Below, in pieces: positions 21,401 through 30,552 of a stretch of 64,000 bases of DNA. The notes beneath the pieces are model-generated. The model did no database searches and was not told the DNA's origin. It saw nothing but the letters and a program-made list of their open reading frames with translations. This DNA is from Granulicella mallensis MP5ACTX8 (GTDB lineage Bacteria; Acidobacteriota; Terriglobia; Terriglobales; Acidobacteriaceae): contig NC_016631.1 in NCBI RefSeq assembly GCF_000178955.2, forward strand, positions 4,030,001 to 4,094,000, written 5' to 3'. Within the stretch, counting starts at the first letter, position 1. Every line of letters starts with the position of its first letter. The translations under genes were made by a program, and so were the position numbers.

Positions 21401-21917
21401 CACCAGGCGCCAAGGTGGCGAAGCTGGTGATCTGACGCATGTAGCCATTGATCAAGAGAGGCAGGTCCGACACTTCCTGCGTCGGCAGTATCGAGTCAAG
21501 CTGAGGATCGGTGGTGTCCAGCCGGACGGAATTCAGCGATGAGACCTCCACCGTCTGATTGATGGAGCCCACCGTCAGCTTGATATTGTTGGTCGCCTGG
21601 GCCCCGACTTCGACAACAACATGCGTCTGCTCGAACCGTTCAAATCCTTCCGCTTTCACCGTAATATCGTAGGTTCCAGCAGTCAGGGGCACCGTGTACA
21701 AGCCCACCGAGGATGCGGCAACCTTTGTCTTGATCCCAGTCGCTTCATTGATGAACATAAGTTGCGCACCAGGGATAGCGGCCCCCGAGGGGTCCGCCAC
21801 CCTGCCGGTGAGACCGGCACTCTCCTGCGCATAAAGGTTTTGAAAAGCCGGTACCGCCAACACGAAGAGCAGAACCAACATCCGGACAGCGAACTGCTTA
21901 AACTTTCGACACGTCAT
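18420..21917 (-). CDS. TonB-dependent receptor, Oar-like (1165 aa)
   Basis: An outer-membrane TonB receptor with signal peptide (AVRMLVLLFVLAVPAF...YAQ), regulatory-like beta-sandwich (GLTGRVADPSGAAIPGAQL), plug region (PTQEVSDLPLLINGYMRQIT) and long barrel ending IEATFNF. I use the ATG at 21917, which has AGGGA seven nt upstream and puts the signal peptide at the N-terminus. The frame stays open to an ATG at 22067 that overlaps the GH2 stop by 4 nt (ATGA); that form would bury the signal peptide behind 50 residues. It follows the GH2 gene on the same strand and probably takes up the products of that enzyme. Ligand unknown. Confidence 0.9.
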   Translation of the reverse strand: MTCRKFKQFAVRMLVLLFVLAVPAFQNLYAQESAGLTGRVADPSGAAIPGAQLMFINEATGIKTKVAASSVGLYTVPLTAGTYDITVKAEGFERFEQTHVVVEVGAQATNNIKLTVGSINQTVEVSSLNSVRLDTTDPQLDSILPTQEVSDLPLLINGYMRQITSFATLAPGVRAGSYGSVTVEGGAASQINSAGNYYNGLQIDTASDINSDPPYEMVDQFRVIRNAFSARYGMVQGAVDYNMRSGTNKLHGDGFFIDRNSIFDSAGFFPTNFNSAGKAIAPVDQETDWGGTLGGPVVLPKLYNGHNKTFFLLSFDIFNKNQGITTIGAVPTPAQKSGDFSNFVNPSGQLIPIYDPQTGKQFQCNGKLNVICASRIDPLSASLLQYIPSPNATGTNYGLQDNMNPVISSVPNQNQAWGITLNHQISQSQNIAFTWWRNHYYVTQEEDAPIVPASNPLTGQEGLTDNANMWLANYSKVIHPNLVMTAGFAAQNKFQNNMNANNSVNFSGVLGSNTLPYISFNGQEAPTNWGNSNSSLVRYYVDNMGWNIFNNWLWNKGRHTINIGFEYHHYWEYTLNNYSSGHFSFSQAETSIPDTTNVNFSQYGSSFASFLLGLPDSATRTASTTTALDTNSYSGYIQDDFKVTNKLTLNAGLRYDVMIPYTMTQNNNVFLAPATPNPAAGNLPGAATEYGNCTGCAGYNHVATHHLYFGPRIGFAYSVDKNTVIQGGYTITYLGYGGAYGQGEGLSGSPNNMAGLLGGSYTLSSTGGYTSAYGQWTNPATGAVNPIPNVSPNPFNSGLGVAQTIYYLDYAHNGEAPHLQMWSLSVQRQIPWHTVLTFDYTGNRVTHLSGSNRNPISQPDPSVLQYGALLSDNINSAAAKAAGFTAPYANFAAQFGGSATVYQSLKPYPQYSNVAWAWDQSGTTYFSAFQVQADKHLSNNVNFLASIELPRLYDNLVTTVNKFNQKADWGEDSTGSFESKAAVLYQLPFGPGQHWLNSGQTGKWLGGWQVSAILTYNNSQPLAITQSGESFLNGTNRPNFNPLVRLWSGNYGQITKFFTGKGPAPLLFSTNAWSNTGSEYVLGNAKRVYNAVRGPWYPAENLSAKKVFRLTDGTSFAIRMDYFNAFNRTQAPFPTTTVNSSNFGQVTTKFSAGNRQGQIEATFNF

Positions 21918-22063
21918 TTGAAGTCCCTGTGTTTTTAGTGAGAAAGGGGAGAATATGCCAACCATCGCCGCTGTCGCTGAATGACCATACCGCGTCATAT
22001 TCTGCATTGTTTCGTCTCCTGATGTTCCTACTGTGTCTCTTGTTGATTGCTGCTTCATCACGG

Positions 22064-25000
22064 TCATCTGCGTGCAACACTTGCTGTACCCGATGTCTGA
22101 CTATGGCGCGCAACAATGCTTTGCCCAGCAGCCAACAGTACGTCCTTCTCTGCTAAGTTCCATCCCTGCAAGGTGAAATGAACGTCACCCGGTCCAACCG
22201 CGCCGGACGGCACATGAACGGCGACGGTGCGTTCTTCTCCAGGCAAAAGGGATATGTAGTTATCGCTGTAATACGCCGGTAGTACCCGCGTATGGTCGGC
22301 ATGGAAGAGCGTCAGCTTCATCGCCACCGAGGGGCTTGCACCAACATTCTTCAAGCGAACATTCCAGATGCTCTCGTCGCCGCTTGAGCTGGAAAACGAA
22401 GGACCTGCCACCGTATGCGCCTCGATGGAAGCCGGTGCAAGGTCATTCAAGGCTCGATAGCTCGCATCGTCACGTGCAATCCAGTAGAAGTTGTCGGCTA
22501 CCAGGGCACCCTTTTCATCACGCATCTCAAGCCGAACGAAGACGAGAGGATTCTTCTGGATCAGCGACGAAAGGGGCAGGTGCAGCACGGGCATTACGGC
22601 ATTCGCGTCCGCCGTCACGGTAGCGTTCTCGGTATCGAGAGTCGCGTCGGAGGGAGAAGCGATTCGCACCGCAACATGGAGATTTTTTTGTTGCTGCAGC
22701 GTGGTGTTTACAGCAGCAACCGTGTAATCAGACAAGTCCATCTGCACATGAAGCGGAGCATTGGCCTTCTTTACGCCATAGAACGACGCCTGCGTGTCAT
22801 AGTCCGAGCTGTACATCTGCCACATCGTGCTCGGCCAGGCAGGTTGAGTCATCCAGATCATGCGCCCACTGTTCGGCGACCACAGGTGGGCATACATGCC
22901 TTCAAAGATGGCCTGGTGGTCCACATAATTGAAGAGCTGAATGCGACGTTCAAATTCGGATAGCGACGTTGACGGTCCAAGCTGTAGATCAAGCGCACGC
23001 ATCAGCTCATGGGTATCTCCCCCATTACTCCGGTGCCAGTCGTGATAAGCCCAGGCGTCGTTCAAAGGCCACTGATCTTCCGGTGCGACCGTGTGTTCGA
23101 ACGCCTCTTTCGTAGGGAAAGAAGAGATTCCTAGTTCCACGGAAAAGCCGCGGTTCAACTTACTGAAATAAAGCGCAGGCTCACGCCACTTGTAAGGACC
23201 GCTGGGACGAAGATCAACAACATTCGAACTTGGAGAATAGAAGCGAGTGCCATCCTCCTCACGCAGCATATCGATCATCATGTCGTTGAGCGCAGGAGGA
23301 GGAACGCCTTCGTTGCGTCCACACCAGACCACGATGGACGGATGATTGCGATAGCGCCGAACAACATCGCGAGCATTATCGACAAACAAGGTAGGATCGT
23401 CTGGCTCTGCGTCCGTATTTTCGGTAGAGGCCCAGAAGTCGTTCCAGACCATCATCCCGTACTCGTCCGCAAGCTGATAGAAGGTCTCTTCCGTGCTCTG
23501 GCCTACCCAGTTGCGAATCATGTTGAGGTTGGCTTCGCGGTGCAGACGGAAGTACGGTTCAAGACGTTCCCGGCTGACACGCTTCCGGGAGTCGTCCATC
23601 CCCCAGTTGCCGCCACGCACGGCAATGCGGACGCCGTTCACCTTGAGGATGAGGTCCGTCAGACCCTTGTCATTAGCCAGGGGACGAATCGCAGAGGTTC
23701 CCTCTGCCTGCGGATCGATCGTGGAGGCCCATCCCTCCGCAGTCTGCCGCATGTCCTCGTGATGGACATCCACAGCGTCATACCCTTTGCCCAGGGTTTC
23801 CGCCGGAAGAGCTTCTACTCGCTGCAGCCGTCCTGCATGGTCGAAGAGAGTAAGTTCATAGGTCACTTCTCGAACTCCGAACGTGCTCTGCCGTTCATCC
23901 TCGATGACGCCGCTATCGGCTATCGCTTGAAGCTTCAAGTGATAAAGCTCCGGCGAGCCATAGCCGTTTGGCCACCAAAGGCGCGGATGAGAGAGATGCA
24001 GTTGTGCAAAGTCTCGCGGCAGAAGATGGAGGATCGTATCCCCCGGTGGCACGGTAGCGGGTATCTTCACGCGCACCCCTTCAAAAGCGGCAACGACAGC
24101 GATATGCAGAGGAGTAGCACCGGAATTATGTACCGGCAGATGCAGCTCTACATCGGCGGACGAGCGATCCGGCAACGGCAGCCGCGTGACGACTTGTGGG
24201 TCGCCGAACGTGACGGCGCCGGTCTCTGTGAGACTTACTCCCTGCCACAAGCCGGTGTCGCGGTCACGAATGGCCGGCACCCAATCCCAGCCTTCCGTGG
24301 CTACAAAAGTTGGGCCATCGATGGCCAGGAAGCCGCCATCCGGTCCTGGGCCTCCTTTAATGGATTGCTCCTGCGGTATGCCAGGATGAGGAGGCGGTGC
24401 AATCCGAACGGCAAGCGCGTTCATCACACCCGGACGCAAGAGATGCGTCACATCGAAGTCGCCACGCCGGAAAGCTCCACGAATCCGTCCCAGGCGCTGG
24501 CCATTCAACCACACCTCAGCGGCATAGTTGATTCCGGCGAAGTGAAGTGTTCTGCGCCTGCCAGAGATGTCAGTCTTCGGCGTGGGAAACTCCACGCGAT
24601 ACCAATAGTCATGTTTGTTGAGCGACTCGGGAATGGCCAGATTGTTCAAGCCGAAGTCCGGGTCGGGATAGATGCCTCGGTCGATCATGGTCGTAAGGAC
24701 CGTGCCGGGAACCGTGGCGGCAAGCCATGAGGAATCATTGAAGCCTGGCAGAGAAACCTGCGCACCGGCCTTCGGAAGAATTGTCGCTGTCCCCACGTTC
24801 GACAGCAGACGCCAGTTCGCCGCGATCTCCCAGGAGTTCTTGCCAGTCTCGTGAAGCGTCGGCCCTGCTGGCGGCAGCGGCTTTGCCCGTGGCTTCTCCG
24901 GCGCTGCACCATACGGCATCTCTGCAGGGTCCTGCGGAGCACGGAGACCGATCCCCTGCTTTACCTGGATGCTCCACGGCTTGGCATTTTCCTCTCTCAG

Positions 25001-25660
25001 CTGCGCATCGAAGTTCGGAGCCGCTGCGAACATCTTCTGTATCTCCGCAGCCGGGATCGAACGCGCGGCCACGGAGAACCCGCCAATGTCACCACCGAAG
25101 CGAACCATGCCGCTCGAAGACGCATCCGGAGCTATCTGGATCTCCGGGCTGATATCACCTCTGACCGAAGAGCCCGATAACGCGGACATCCCATCCACAT
25201 AGAGCGTGACTCGTGTGCCGTCATCCGTTACAGCAAGCATGTGCCATATCCCGAACCGTAGGGAGGACGTCGCAAGCAGCGAAGACTCCGCCGAGAAACG
25301 CACACCGGGCCGCCCATCACGAACTTCAAAGTAGCGAGCGTTAGAAGAAGTTGGATCTCCGATTCCAGCGATCAGGGAGTTTATGTCGGAACTGTCGGTC
25401 CGGAACCACACCCACTCGCTCCAGCTCTGAGCATTGGCGAGGGACGCCGACAGGGGCTTCTTCAGAGAGGGGCCACCCTCCACCAGATTGGCAAGGTAAG
25501 GACCTGCCTGTTCCACAACCTGGCCAGCGAAACAGCACGGTAACAATCCCGCAACAGAGAGGCCGAGCAGCGCACTTCTTAGCGTGGGCAAGTGCAGGAC
25601 TCTCAACATGCGCGCTTTTATGCAGCTCATGGCCCGAAACATCATTTCAAGGGGTTCCAA
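22064..25660 (-). CDS. GH2 family glycosidase with N-terminal LamG-like domain
   Basis: This 1198-residue exported enzyme begins with a signal segment (SALLGLSVAGLLPCCFA), then a laminin-G/concanavalin-like domain (about 50-215; ARYFEVRDGRPGVRF, TRVTLYVDGMSAL), then a GH2 sugar-binding domain (WLAATVPGTVLTTMIDRGIY), Ig-like domains and a TIM barrel. Candidate catalytic residues are Glu in IVVWCGRNEG (about 783, acid/base) and Glu in SVELGISSFPT (about 841, nucleophile). The motifs fit the beta-mannosidase/exo-beta-glucosaminidase side of GH2 rather than beta-galactosidases. The best start is a TTG at 25660, seven nt after AAGGAG; the next ATGs lack such a site. It is upstream of a TonB receptor and divergent from a membrane-anchored regulator. 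The exact substrate is not determinable. Confidence 0.85.
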   Translation of the reverse strand: MEPLEMMFRAMSCIKARMLRVLHLPTLRSALLGLSVAGLLPCCFAGQVVEQAGPYLANLVEGGPSLKKPLSASLANAQSWSEWVWFRTDSSDINSLIAGIGDPTSSNARYFEVRDGRPGVRFSAESSLLATSSLRFGIWHMLAVTDDGTRVTLYVDGMSALSGSSVRGDISPEIQIAPDASSSGMVRFGGDIGGFSVAARSIPAAEIQKMFAAAPNFDAQLREENAKPWSIQVKQGIGLRAPQDPAEMPYGAAPEKPRAKPLPPAGPTLHETGKNSWEIAANWRLLSNVGTATILPKAGAQVSLPGFNDSSWLAATVPGTVLTTMIDRGIYPDPDFGLNNLAIPESLNKHDYWYRVEFPTPKTDISGRRRTLHFAGINYAAEVWLNGQRLGRIRGAFRRGDFDVTHLLRPGVMNALAVRIAPPPHPGIPQEQSIKGGPGPDGGFLAIDGPTFVATEGWDWVPAIRDRDTGLWQGVSLTETGAVTFGDPQVVTRLPLPDRSSADVELHLPVHNSGATPLHIAVVAAFEGVRVKIPATVPPGDTILHLLPRDFAQLHLSHPRLWWPNGYGSPELYHLKLQAIADSGVIEDERQSTFGVREVTYELTLFDHAGRLQRVEALPAETLGKGYDAVDVHHEDMRQTAEGWASTIDPQAEGTSAIRPLANDKGLTDLILKVNGVRIAVRGGNWGMDDSRKRVSRERLEPYFRLHREANLNMIRNWVGQSTEETFYQLADEYGMMVWNDFWASTENTDAEPDDPTLFVDNARDVVRRYRNHPSIVVWCGRNEGVPPPALNDMMIDMLREEDGTRFYSPSSNVVDLRPSGPYKWREPALYFSKLNRGFSVELGISSFPTKEAFEHTVAPEDQWPLNDAWAYHDWHRSNGGDTHELMRALDLQLGPSTSLSEFERRIQLFNYVDHQAIFEGMYAHLWSPNSGRMIWMTQPAWPSTMWQMYSSDYDTQASFYGVKKANAPLHVQMDLSDYTVAAVNTTLQQQKNLHVAVRIASPSDATLDTENATVTADANAVMPVLHLPLSSLIQKNPLVFVRLEMRDEKGALVADNFYWIARDDASYRALNDLAPASIEAHTVAGPSFSSSSGDESIWNVRLKNVGASPSVAMKLTLFHADHTRVLPAYYSDNYISLLPGEERTVAVHVPSGAVGPGDVHFTLQGWNLAEKDVLLAAGQSIVARHSQTSGTASVARR

Positions 25661-25716
25661 CCTAAATCTCCTTCAGGGACGGACCCAGCCTAGGAGACCC
25701 TCAGGTCGAAAACTAC

Positions 25717-25754
25717 GTTTGGGAGGATTGGAAACCAGGTTTGGGCAGTTTGGG
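25717..25754. promoter_or_regulatory. Three GTTTGGG direct repeats in the GH2/regulator intergenic region
   Basis: GTTTGGG occurs at 25717-25723, 25739-25745 and 25748-25754, i.e. with 22-bp and 9-bp periods, in the short divergent region between the GH2 gene and its regulator. Spacing near one and two helical turns is what an OmpR-type winged helix would need, so this is a candidate operator. Confidence 0.4.
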
Positions 25755-25901
25755 CTCTGCCCTAACGTGCGTCAAAAACGCCTAACATCCCCCGGGTTTA
25801 TTGCAGCGCTGTAATGATTCGGTACACGCGCGTGGATTGTCATGCTCCTTTGTTACAAACTCAGGGTTCGGTCTGATACAAATATCGCCACAGGTCCAGT
25901 C

Positions 25902-27314
25902 ATGTCTACTTTGCAAAACTTGCGCGACGAATCAGGCATTACCGGAATCCCGTCGCTCCCGCTCCCAGCGGAAGAGATACGCGAGCATCTGGACATGATC
26001 CTGGCGGGGAACGAGTTCTGCTCCAGTCGCCGATCCTCGGAGCTATTACGACACATCGTGGAACGTGCCCTTGCGGGCGACACGGAGAGTCTTAAAGAGC
26101 GGCTGCTCGGGGTAGAGATCTTCCATCGCAGAAGCGACTACGACACAAGCACCGACGCCATCGTACGAGTGACAGCAAGCGATGTCCGCCGCCGGCTGGC
26201 CAACTTTTATTCCGAGTCTTCAGCTCAGTCCATGCGCATCACCTTGCCGCTGGGGTCCTACGTTCCGGACTTTATACCGCTTGCAATACGTGAAGCTCCA
26301 GCCGGAATCACTCAGACTAAGTATCCTGACGGCGGCCCGAGCAAGATAACCACTCCGGTTCGTGCTCCAGGGGAACCCATCATCCTCCCCGTTGAGACGA
26401 GAAAATCACATCCCATCCATTTAACGAAACCCGTAGCCTTGGCCTTCTGCCTCTGCATGCTGTTCGCATTGGGCGCAGGCTGGTGGCTTCGAGACATCAC
26501 CCACGGGCGCGGCTTTTCAAAGGATGACCGCGACTATGCGTTTTATGACGACCTCCTCGGATCGATTGGCGAAAAATCCAAGGAGACACAGATTGCCCTC
26601 ACCAATCCGCACGTCCTGCTCTATCTAGGTCTCAATAAGGCAGGCCCCGCCCTGGGAGAAAACCCGAAGGACGTGCCCGTTCCTCCGGACATGGCTGCGG
26701 TTCTAAACCAGACCTCGAACGATAATCAGGCGAACTTCCCGTTCCACCACTTCTTTGTGGACACCAGCAACTACACCGGCTTCGGAGAGGCCACCGCAGC
26801 CTTCGGTGTATCGCGCCTGTTACAGGCAACCGGTCGAAGCGCACACCTTACCGGCGCAAGGTTCTTGAACTGGGACTCTGCCCGGCAGGAACAACTGGTG
26901 ATCTTAGGAGCGCCCCATGAGAGCGCGTTCGTTCAGAGCACACTCTCCGCCGCCAACTTCACCATCGATTACAACTCGATCCACAATGCCCATCCCCTTC
27001 CAGGGGAGCAGGTAGATTATTTCAAGTCAGGCCACGGAGGCATGCTGGAGGATTATGGTCTGATCTGGATGACCAAATCTCCCTCCGGCACGCGTGTCCT
27101 GGTTCTCGCTGGTCTAAGTAGCGCAGGTACGGCCGGAGTCGGTGAGTTCTTCAGCGATCCGGAACGGATGCGGCCGGTTTATAAACAACTGCGCGCTCTG
27201 GCAAAAAAAGGCACCTTCCCTGAGTCCTGGCAGGTCCTTTTGAAGATTGAAACGCGTGAGTATATTCCCGTTCAGGTAAGCCCCGTCGCGCTGCGTATTA
27301 CTGAAGGAAACTAA
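25902..27314 (+). CDS. Membrane-anchored winged-helix transcriptional regulator (paralogue)
   Basis: From the ATG at 25902 the protein is 470 residues; the frame is open from 25842 but the extra residues look unconserved. Region 25-115 holds the DNA-binding part (SSRRSSELLRHIVERALAG, YDTSTDAIVRVTASDVRRRL, then ITLPLGSYVPDF), equivalent to that of the regulator at 13674. A transmembrane helix lies at about 176-195 (VALAFCLCMLFALGAGWWL), followed by about 275 residues outside the cytoplasm sharing segments with its paralogue (VILGAPHESAF, LVLAGLSSAGTAGVGEF). It is divergent from GH2 + TonB receptor, so it probably controls them as a one-component transmembrane sensor; the ligand is unknown. It converges with a glycosyltransferase gene. 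Confidence 0.75.
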   Translation: MSTLQNLRDESGITGIPSLPLPAEEIREHLDMILAGNEFCSSRRSSELLRHIVERALAGDTESLKERLLGVEIFHRRSDYDTSTDAIVRVTASDVRRRLANFYSESSAQSMRITLPLGSYVPDFIPLAIREAPAGITQTKYPDGGPSKITTPVRAPGEPIILPVETRKSHPIHLTKPVALAFCLCMLFALGAGWWLRDITHGRGFSKDDRDYAFYDDLLGSIGEKSKETQIALTNPHVLLYLGLNKAGPALGENPKDVPVPPDMAAVLNQTSNDNQANFPFHHFFVDTSNYTGFGEATAAFGVSRLLQATGRSAHLTGARFLNWDSARQEQLVILGAPHESAFVQSTLSAANFTIDYNSIHNAHPLPGEQVDYFKSGHGGMLEDYGLIWMTKSPSGTRVLVLAGLSSAGTAGVGEFFSDPERMRPVYKQLRALAKKGTFPESWQVLLKIETREYIPVQVSPVALRITEGN

Positions 27315-27348
27315 GCACCTGCGTTTCGCAGCTTGAATCCACGTCGTT

Positions 27349-28602
27349 TTATCTGCAGGCAGACTCCACAGCGTCAGCAGCCGCAATGGCTCCATTTTCT
27401 TTTTCTACAAAGGTTCTGGCCTGTGCCGCTTTAGCCCGTATCTTCTCATCACTTAAAACTTTGCGTAGCTGCTCCGCTGCATGAGGTGCATGGAAACGAT
27501 CTTTGCGTAGAGACAGTCCAAGCCCCAGCCGTTTGATTCGCGCTGCATTATCCGGTTGATCGAAGGCGTGCGGCACAACGAACTGTGGGCACCCCGCTCT
27601 CATCGCCTGCGCTGTCGTTCCTATGCCGCCCTGATGTACGACCACAGCCGCATACGGAAAGATCTCCGAGTAGGGAGCATAAGCCGTCACCATATGATCG
27701 CGCGATCCGGAGATCCCCGGACTTCCCTTGCCCGTCAGCAACAAGGCGCGACGTCCCAGTTGCTCGGCTGCTCGCTTGCCTTCCGTATAGAAGCTTCCCG
27801 GGTTCATCACCGCAGTAGAACCGAGTGTGAAGATAATCGGCGGTTCTCCGTTCTGAAGAAAATGTCTTACCTCATCGGTAAGTCCGGATGCCGGATTCTG
27901 ACGATCGTAAAAAGCAAATCCGACGGTCTTCGTGTGATCCGGCCAATCGACCTGTGGCTTTGCGAACGCTGAAGAGAACATCGCCAGGTTGAGGTACGGC
28001 GAATTCTTATCTTCAAACATCGGGTGGCTGGCGGCGGACAAGCCCAACTCCTTCCGCAAGGTATAGATCGGCTCGGCCCAACTCTTTGTCTGTTTGCGTG
28101 CGAGCTCTTTCATCGCACGGTTCACCGTGACACCAGCTCCCCGAATGAAAGCGAACAGCGGCAGAGGTCCGATGATGGACGGATCGTGTGCTGATAGAAA
28201 TTGCCACGGAGCAAGAACTAAGGACGCCCAGCCGATGCCCAACCGTTCGGCGACGAGAGGCGCGGCAAACACGAGCTCTCCGGTAATTAGAAACTTCGCT
28301 CCATGGCACGCCGCCAGGAGATCGTCATACACGCCTCGCATATGCGGCATGAGAAGCTTTCGGATGAAATTCTCAGGCCCCTGCTTTGGATCCATGATGC
28401 TGCTGAGCAATTCGGGATCTTCTGGAGAGAGATGCTTGGGACCGATGGAATGAAAACCTAACCCTGTCGAGACAATCTTGGGGCGGTAGAACTCTGATGT
28501 GGCGATGACCACCTCATGTCCGCGTCTCTTCAACTCCAAACCAAGGGCAATGCAAGGATGTACGTCACCCAGAGAACCAATCGTCGTTACAACTACCTTC
28601 AC
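27349..28602 (-). CDS. GT1-type glycosyltransferase (UGT/MGT-like)
   Basis: This 417-residue cytoplasmic enzyme has the GT-B fold signature of family GT1: N-terminal VVVTTIGSLGDVHPCIALG and the nucleotide-sugar binding motif VVHQGGIGTTAQAMRAGCPQ, then PHAFDQPDNAARI. Relatives glycosylate lipids, carotenoids, sterols or macrolides. The frame opens at a GTG at 28608, but the second GTG at 28602 is 5 nt after GGAG and gives MKVVVTTIGSLGD, so I prefer it. It lies 95 nt downstream of selO on the same strand. Acceptor and sugar donor cannot be told from sequence. Confidence 0.87.
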   Translation of the reverse strand: MKVVVTTIGSLGDVHPCIALGLELKRRGHEVVIATSEFYRPKIVSTGLGFHSIGPKHLSPEDPELLSSIMDPKQGPENFIRKLLMPHMRGVYDDLLAACHGAKFLITGELVFAAPLVAERLGIGWASLVLAPWQFLSAHDPSIIGPLPLFAFIRGAGVTVNRAMKELARKQTKSWAEPIYTLRKELGLSAASHPMFEDKNSPYLNLAMFSSAFAKPQVDWPDHTKTVGFAFYDRQNPASGLTDEVRHFLQNGEPPIIFTLGSTAVMNPGSFYTEGKRAAEQLGRRALLLTGKGSPGISGSRDHMVTAYAPYSEIFPYAAVVVHQGGIGTTAQAMRAGCPQFVVPHAFDQPDNAARIKRLGLGLSLRKDRFHAPHAAEQLRKVLSDEKIRAKAAQARTFVEKENGAIAAADAVESACR

Positions 28603-28697
28603 AAACACTCCATCTTTCGAGCCTTCATACCCTATGTCGAGGCAACGTCTACTAAAGATTCAACTTTCAGATATTCCCGCCATCGCGCTCCTGCGAT

Positions 28698-30227
28698 TTA
28701 CGTTCCGCAAAAAGTTTGGGTGACGCATTCCTCGGGACGAGCCGGCATGGCATACCGCTCCAACTCAGCACGATCGTCGTAGGGCCGCGATACCACGTCC
28801 AGCAGTTCCTCAAACGGTTGGAAGTCCTGCCGCATAACGGCAGCATCGATCACCGCCTGTACCCGGTGATTGCGCGGGATGAAGGCTGGATTCGCCCCTC
28901 GCATCGAAGCGATGCGATCCTCTCGCGATACAGGTTCTGCTTCGAGGCGTCGACGCCATCCAGCAGCCCACGAATCATAAGCTTTAGGATCAGCAAACAA
29001 GACGCGAACCGCCGCATCGCCTTCCGTCCCAGCGACGGCATCGCACAGCCTGCGGAAGGTGAGCGTGAAGTCGGCGCGATTGGCAGCCATGCGGTCCAGC
29101 AGATCCTGAATCAGAGCCGCATCGCCTTCGCGCTCCGTAAAGAGGCCCAGCTTACGCCGCAGACCAGCTTCGCGAGCCGTATCGAAGTGCAAAGCGAACG
29201 CGGCAAGCGACTCTTGAGCTGAGGCCAACCCAGCCTCTTCACTTCCCGACTCCTGATTCAGGAGTGGCAGCAAAGCCTCTGCGAGACGCACCAGATTCCA
29301 GTGCATGGCGTGCGGCTGATTGCTATAGGAATAACGCCCCTGCTGGTCAATGGAGCTAAACACCTGATCCGGATCGTAGGCTTCCATAAAGGCGCAGGGG
29401 CCGTAATCGATGGTTTCGCCCGAGATGGACGTGTTGTCGGTATTCATCACACCGTGGACAAAACCGAGGAGCAGCCATTGTGCGACCAGCCGCGCCTGCC
29501 GGGCGATCACACCATCCAGCAGGGCGCGGTACGGATGGCTCGACTGTCCAGCTTCGGGGTAATGCCGGGCGATTGCGTAATCCGCCAGCGTGCGCGTCCC
29601 GTCCACATCGCCTCGTGCGGCAAAGTATTGGAAGGTACCCACGCGAAGATGGCTGGCAGCTACCCGGGTCAGCACAGCACCTGGCAAAACTGTTTCGCGA
29701 AACAATTGTTCGCCTGTAGTCACCGCAGCCAGGGCTCGCGTGGTCGGCACACCCAGCGCCGCCATGGCCTCGCTCACAATGTACTCACGCAGAACAGGTC
29801 CGAGTACGGCTCTGCCATCGCCGCGACGGGAGAAGGGTGTTGGGCCGGAACCCTTGAGTTGGATGTCGTAACGTACGCCGTCCCGTCCAACCACTTCGCC
29901 CAGCAGGTTGGCGCGGCCGTCGCCCAGTTGAGGCACGAAGTGTCCGAATTGGTGTCCTGCATAAGCCATCGCCAGCGGCTCGGAGCCCTCAGCCACGCGA
30001 TTCCCTGCCAGAATCTCGACGCCCTCCGGACTAGCCAGCGCCTCCGGATCCAGTCCGAGGCTCTGTGCTAATTCTGCATTAATCTTTATAAGACTCGGGG
30101 CCGCTACCGGCGTGGGATTCAGCCGGGCATAGAAGCCTTCCGGCAATCGCGCATAGGTATTGTCGAAGTTGAAACGAATGTGCTGGGGGGCGGGAGATGC
30201 GATCGTAGGAGCCTCTGCTGAACTCAT
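28698..30227 (-). CDS. selO: Protein adenylyltransferase SelO (YdiU/UPF0061)
   Basis: This 509-residue pseudokinase-fold protein transfers AMP from ATP to Ser/Thr/Tyr of target proteins. Conserved features are [18 protein letters not shown] (glycine-rich loop), [20 protein letters not shown] (with the nucleotide-binding Lys), [18 protein letters not shown] (catalytic Asn/Asp and metal ligands) and [15 protein letters not shown]. The C-terminus ends [10 protein letters not shown], the position of the conserved redox cysteine that is selenocysteine in some eukaryotic homologues. Length is close to the E. coli protein. No signal peptide. Upstream is a 325-nt region shared with a divergent secreted protein gene. 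Confidence 0.95.
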   Translation of the reverse strand: MSSAEAPTIASPAPQHIRFNFDNTYARLPEGFYARLNPTPVAAPSLIKINAELAQSLGLDPEALASPEGVEILAGNRVAEGSEPLAMAYAGHQFGHFVPQLGDGRANLLGEVVGRDGVRYDIQLKGSGPTPFSRRGDGRAVLGPVLREYIVSEAMAALGVPTTRALAAVTTGEQLFRETVLPGAVLTRVAASHLRVGTFQYFAARGDVDGTRTLADYAIARHYPEAGQSSHPYRALLDGVIARQARLVAQWLLLGFVHGVMNTDNTSISGETIDYGPCAFMEAYDPDQVFSSIDQQGRYSYSNQPHAMHWNLVRLAEALLPLLNQESGSEEAGLASAQESLAAFALHFDTAREAGLRRKLGLFTEREGDAALIQDLLDRMAANRADFTLTFRRLCDAVAGTEGDAAVRVLFADPKAYDSWAAGWRRRLEAEPVSREDRIASMRGANPAFIPRNHRVQAVIDAAVMRQDFQPFEELLDVVSRPYDDRAELERYAMPARPEECVTQTFCGT

Positions 30228-30552
30228 GATCCATTCTACGTGGGCAAATTCCCAGGCACCAATCGCCTGAGCTTCTCTCCTGCTTTCGGTGCGAATCGGT
30301 TCTCAGGCGATGCCGCGACCGGCAACCATGGCGTCGTCTTCTTTCGTCGGAACCTGTGCTGTGGGTCGGGAGACAGTTGGCCAACGCCAATGCCCCATCG
30401 AGGTACTCGTCGACATGTTCTACTACAACAGTAGAAAGAATTTAAGCCATTCTTGTTCGATGTCAAAACTCGTATCGGACCTAAACAAATTCCGCGGATG
30501 CCTCTCAAATCCAGAGAGACCTCCGCTCAATACGACAGCTCGCAGAGGTCCT
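30228..30552. other. Divergent intergenic region between selO and a secreted protein
   Basis: No gene is supported. The plus-strand frame of the downstream protein stays open to 30289, but the added residues have no signal-peptide character. Promoters of both flanking genes should lie here. Confidence 0.4.

Noticed and set aside
21918..22067. N-terminally extended start of the second TonB receptor overlapping the GH2 stop (ATGA)
   Set aside because: It would place 50 residues before the signal peptide; the internal ATG at 21917 has a proper ribosome binding site. The overlap is kept only as a note.
28698..28727. Selenocysteine in SelO
   Set aside because: The C-terminal motif reads FCGT with an ordinary cysteine codon, as in other bacterial SelO proteins.
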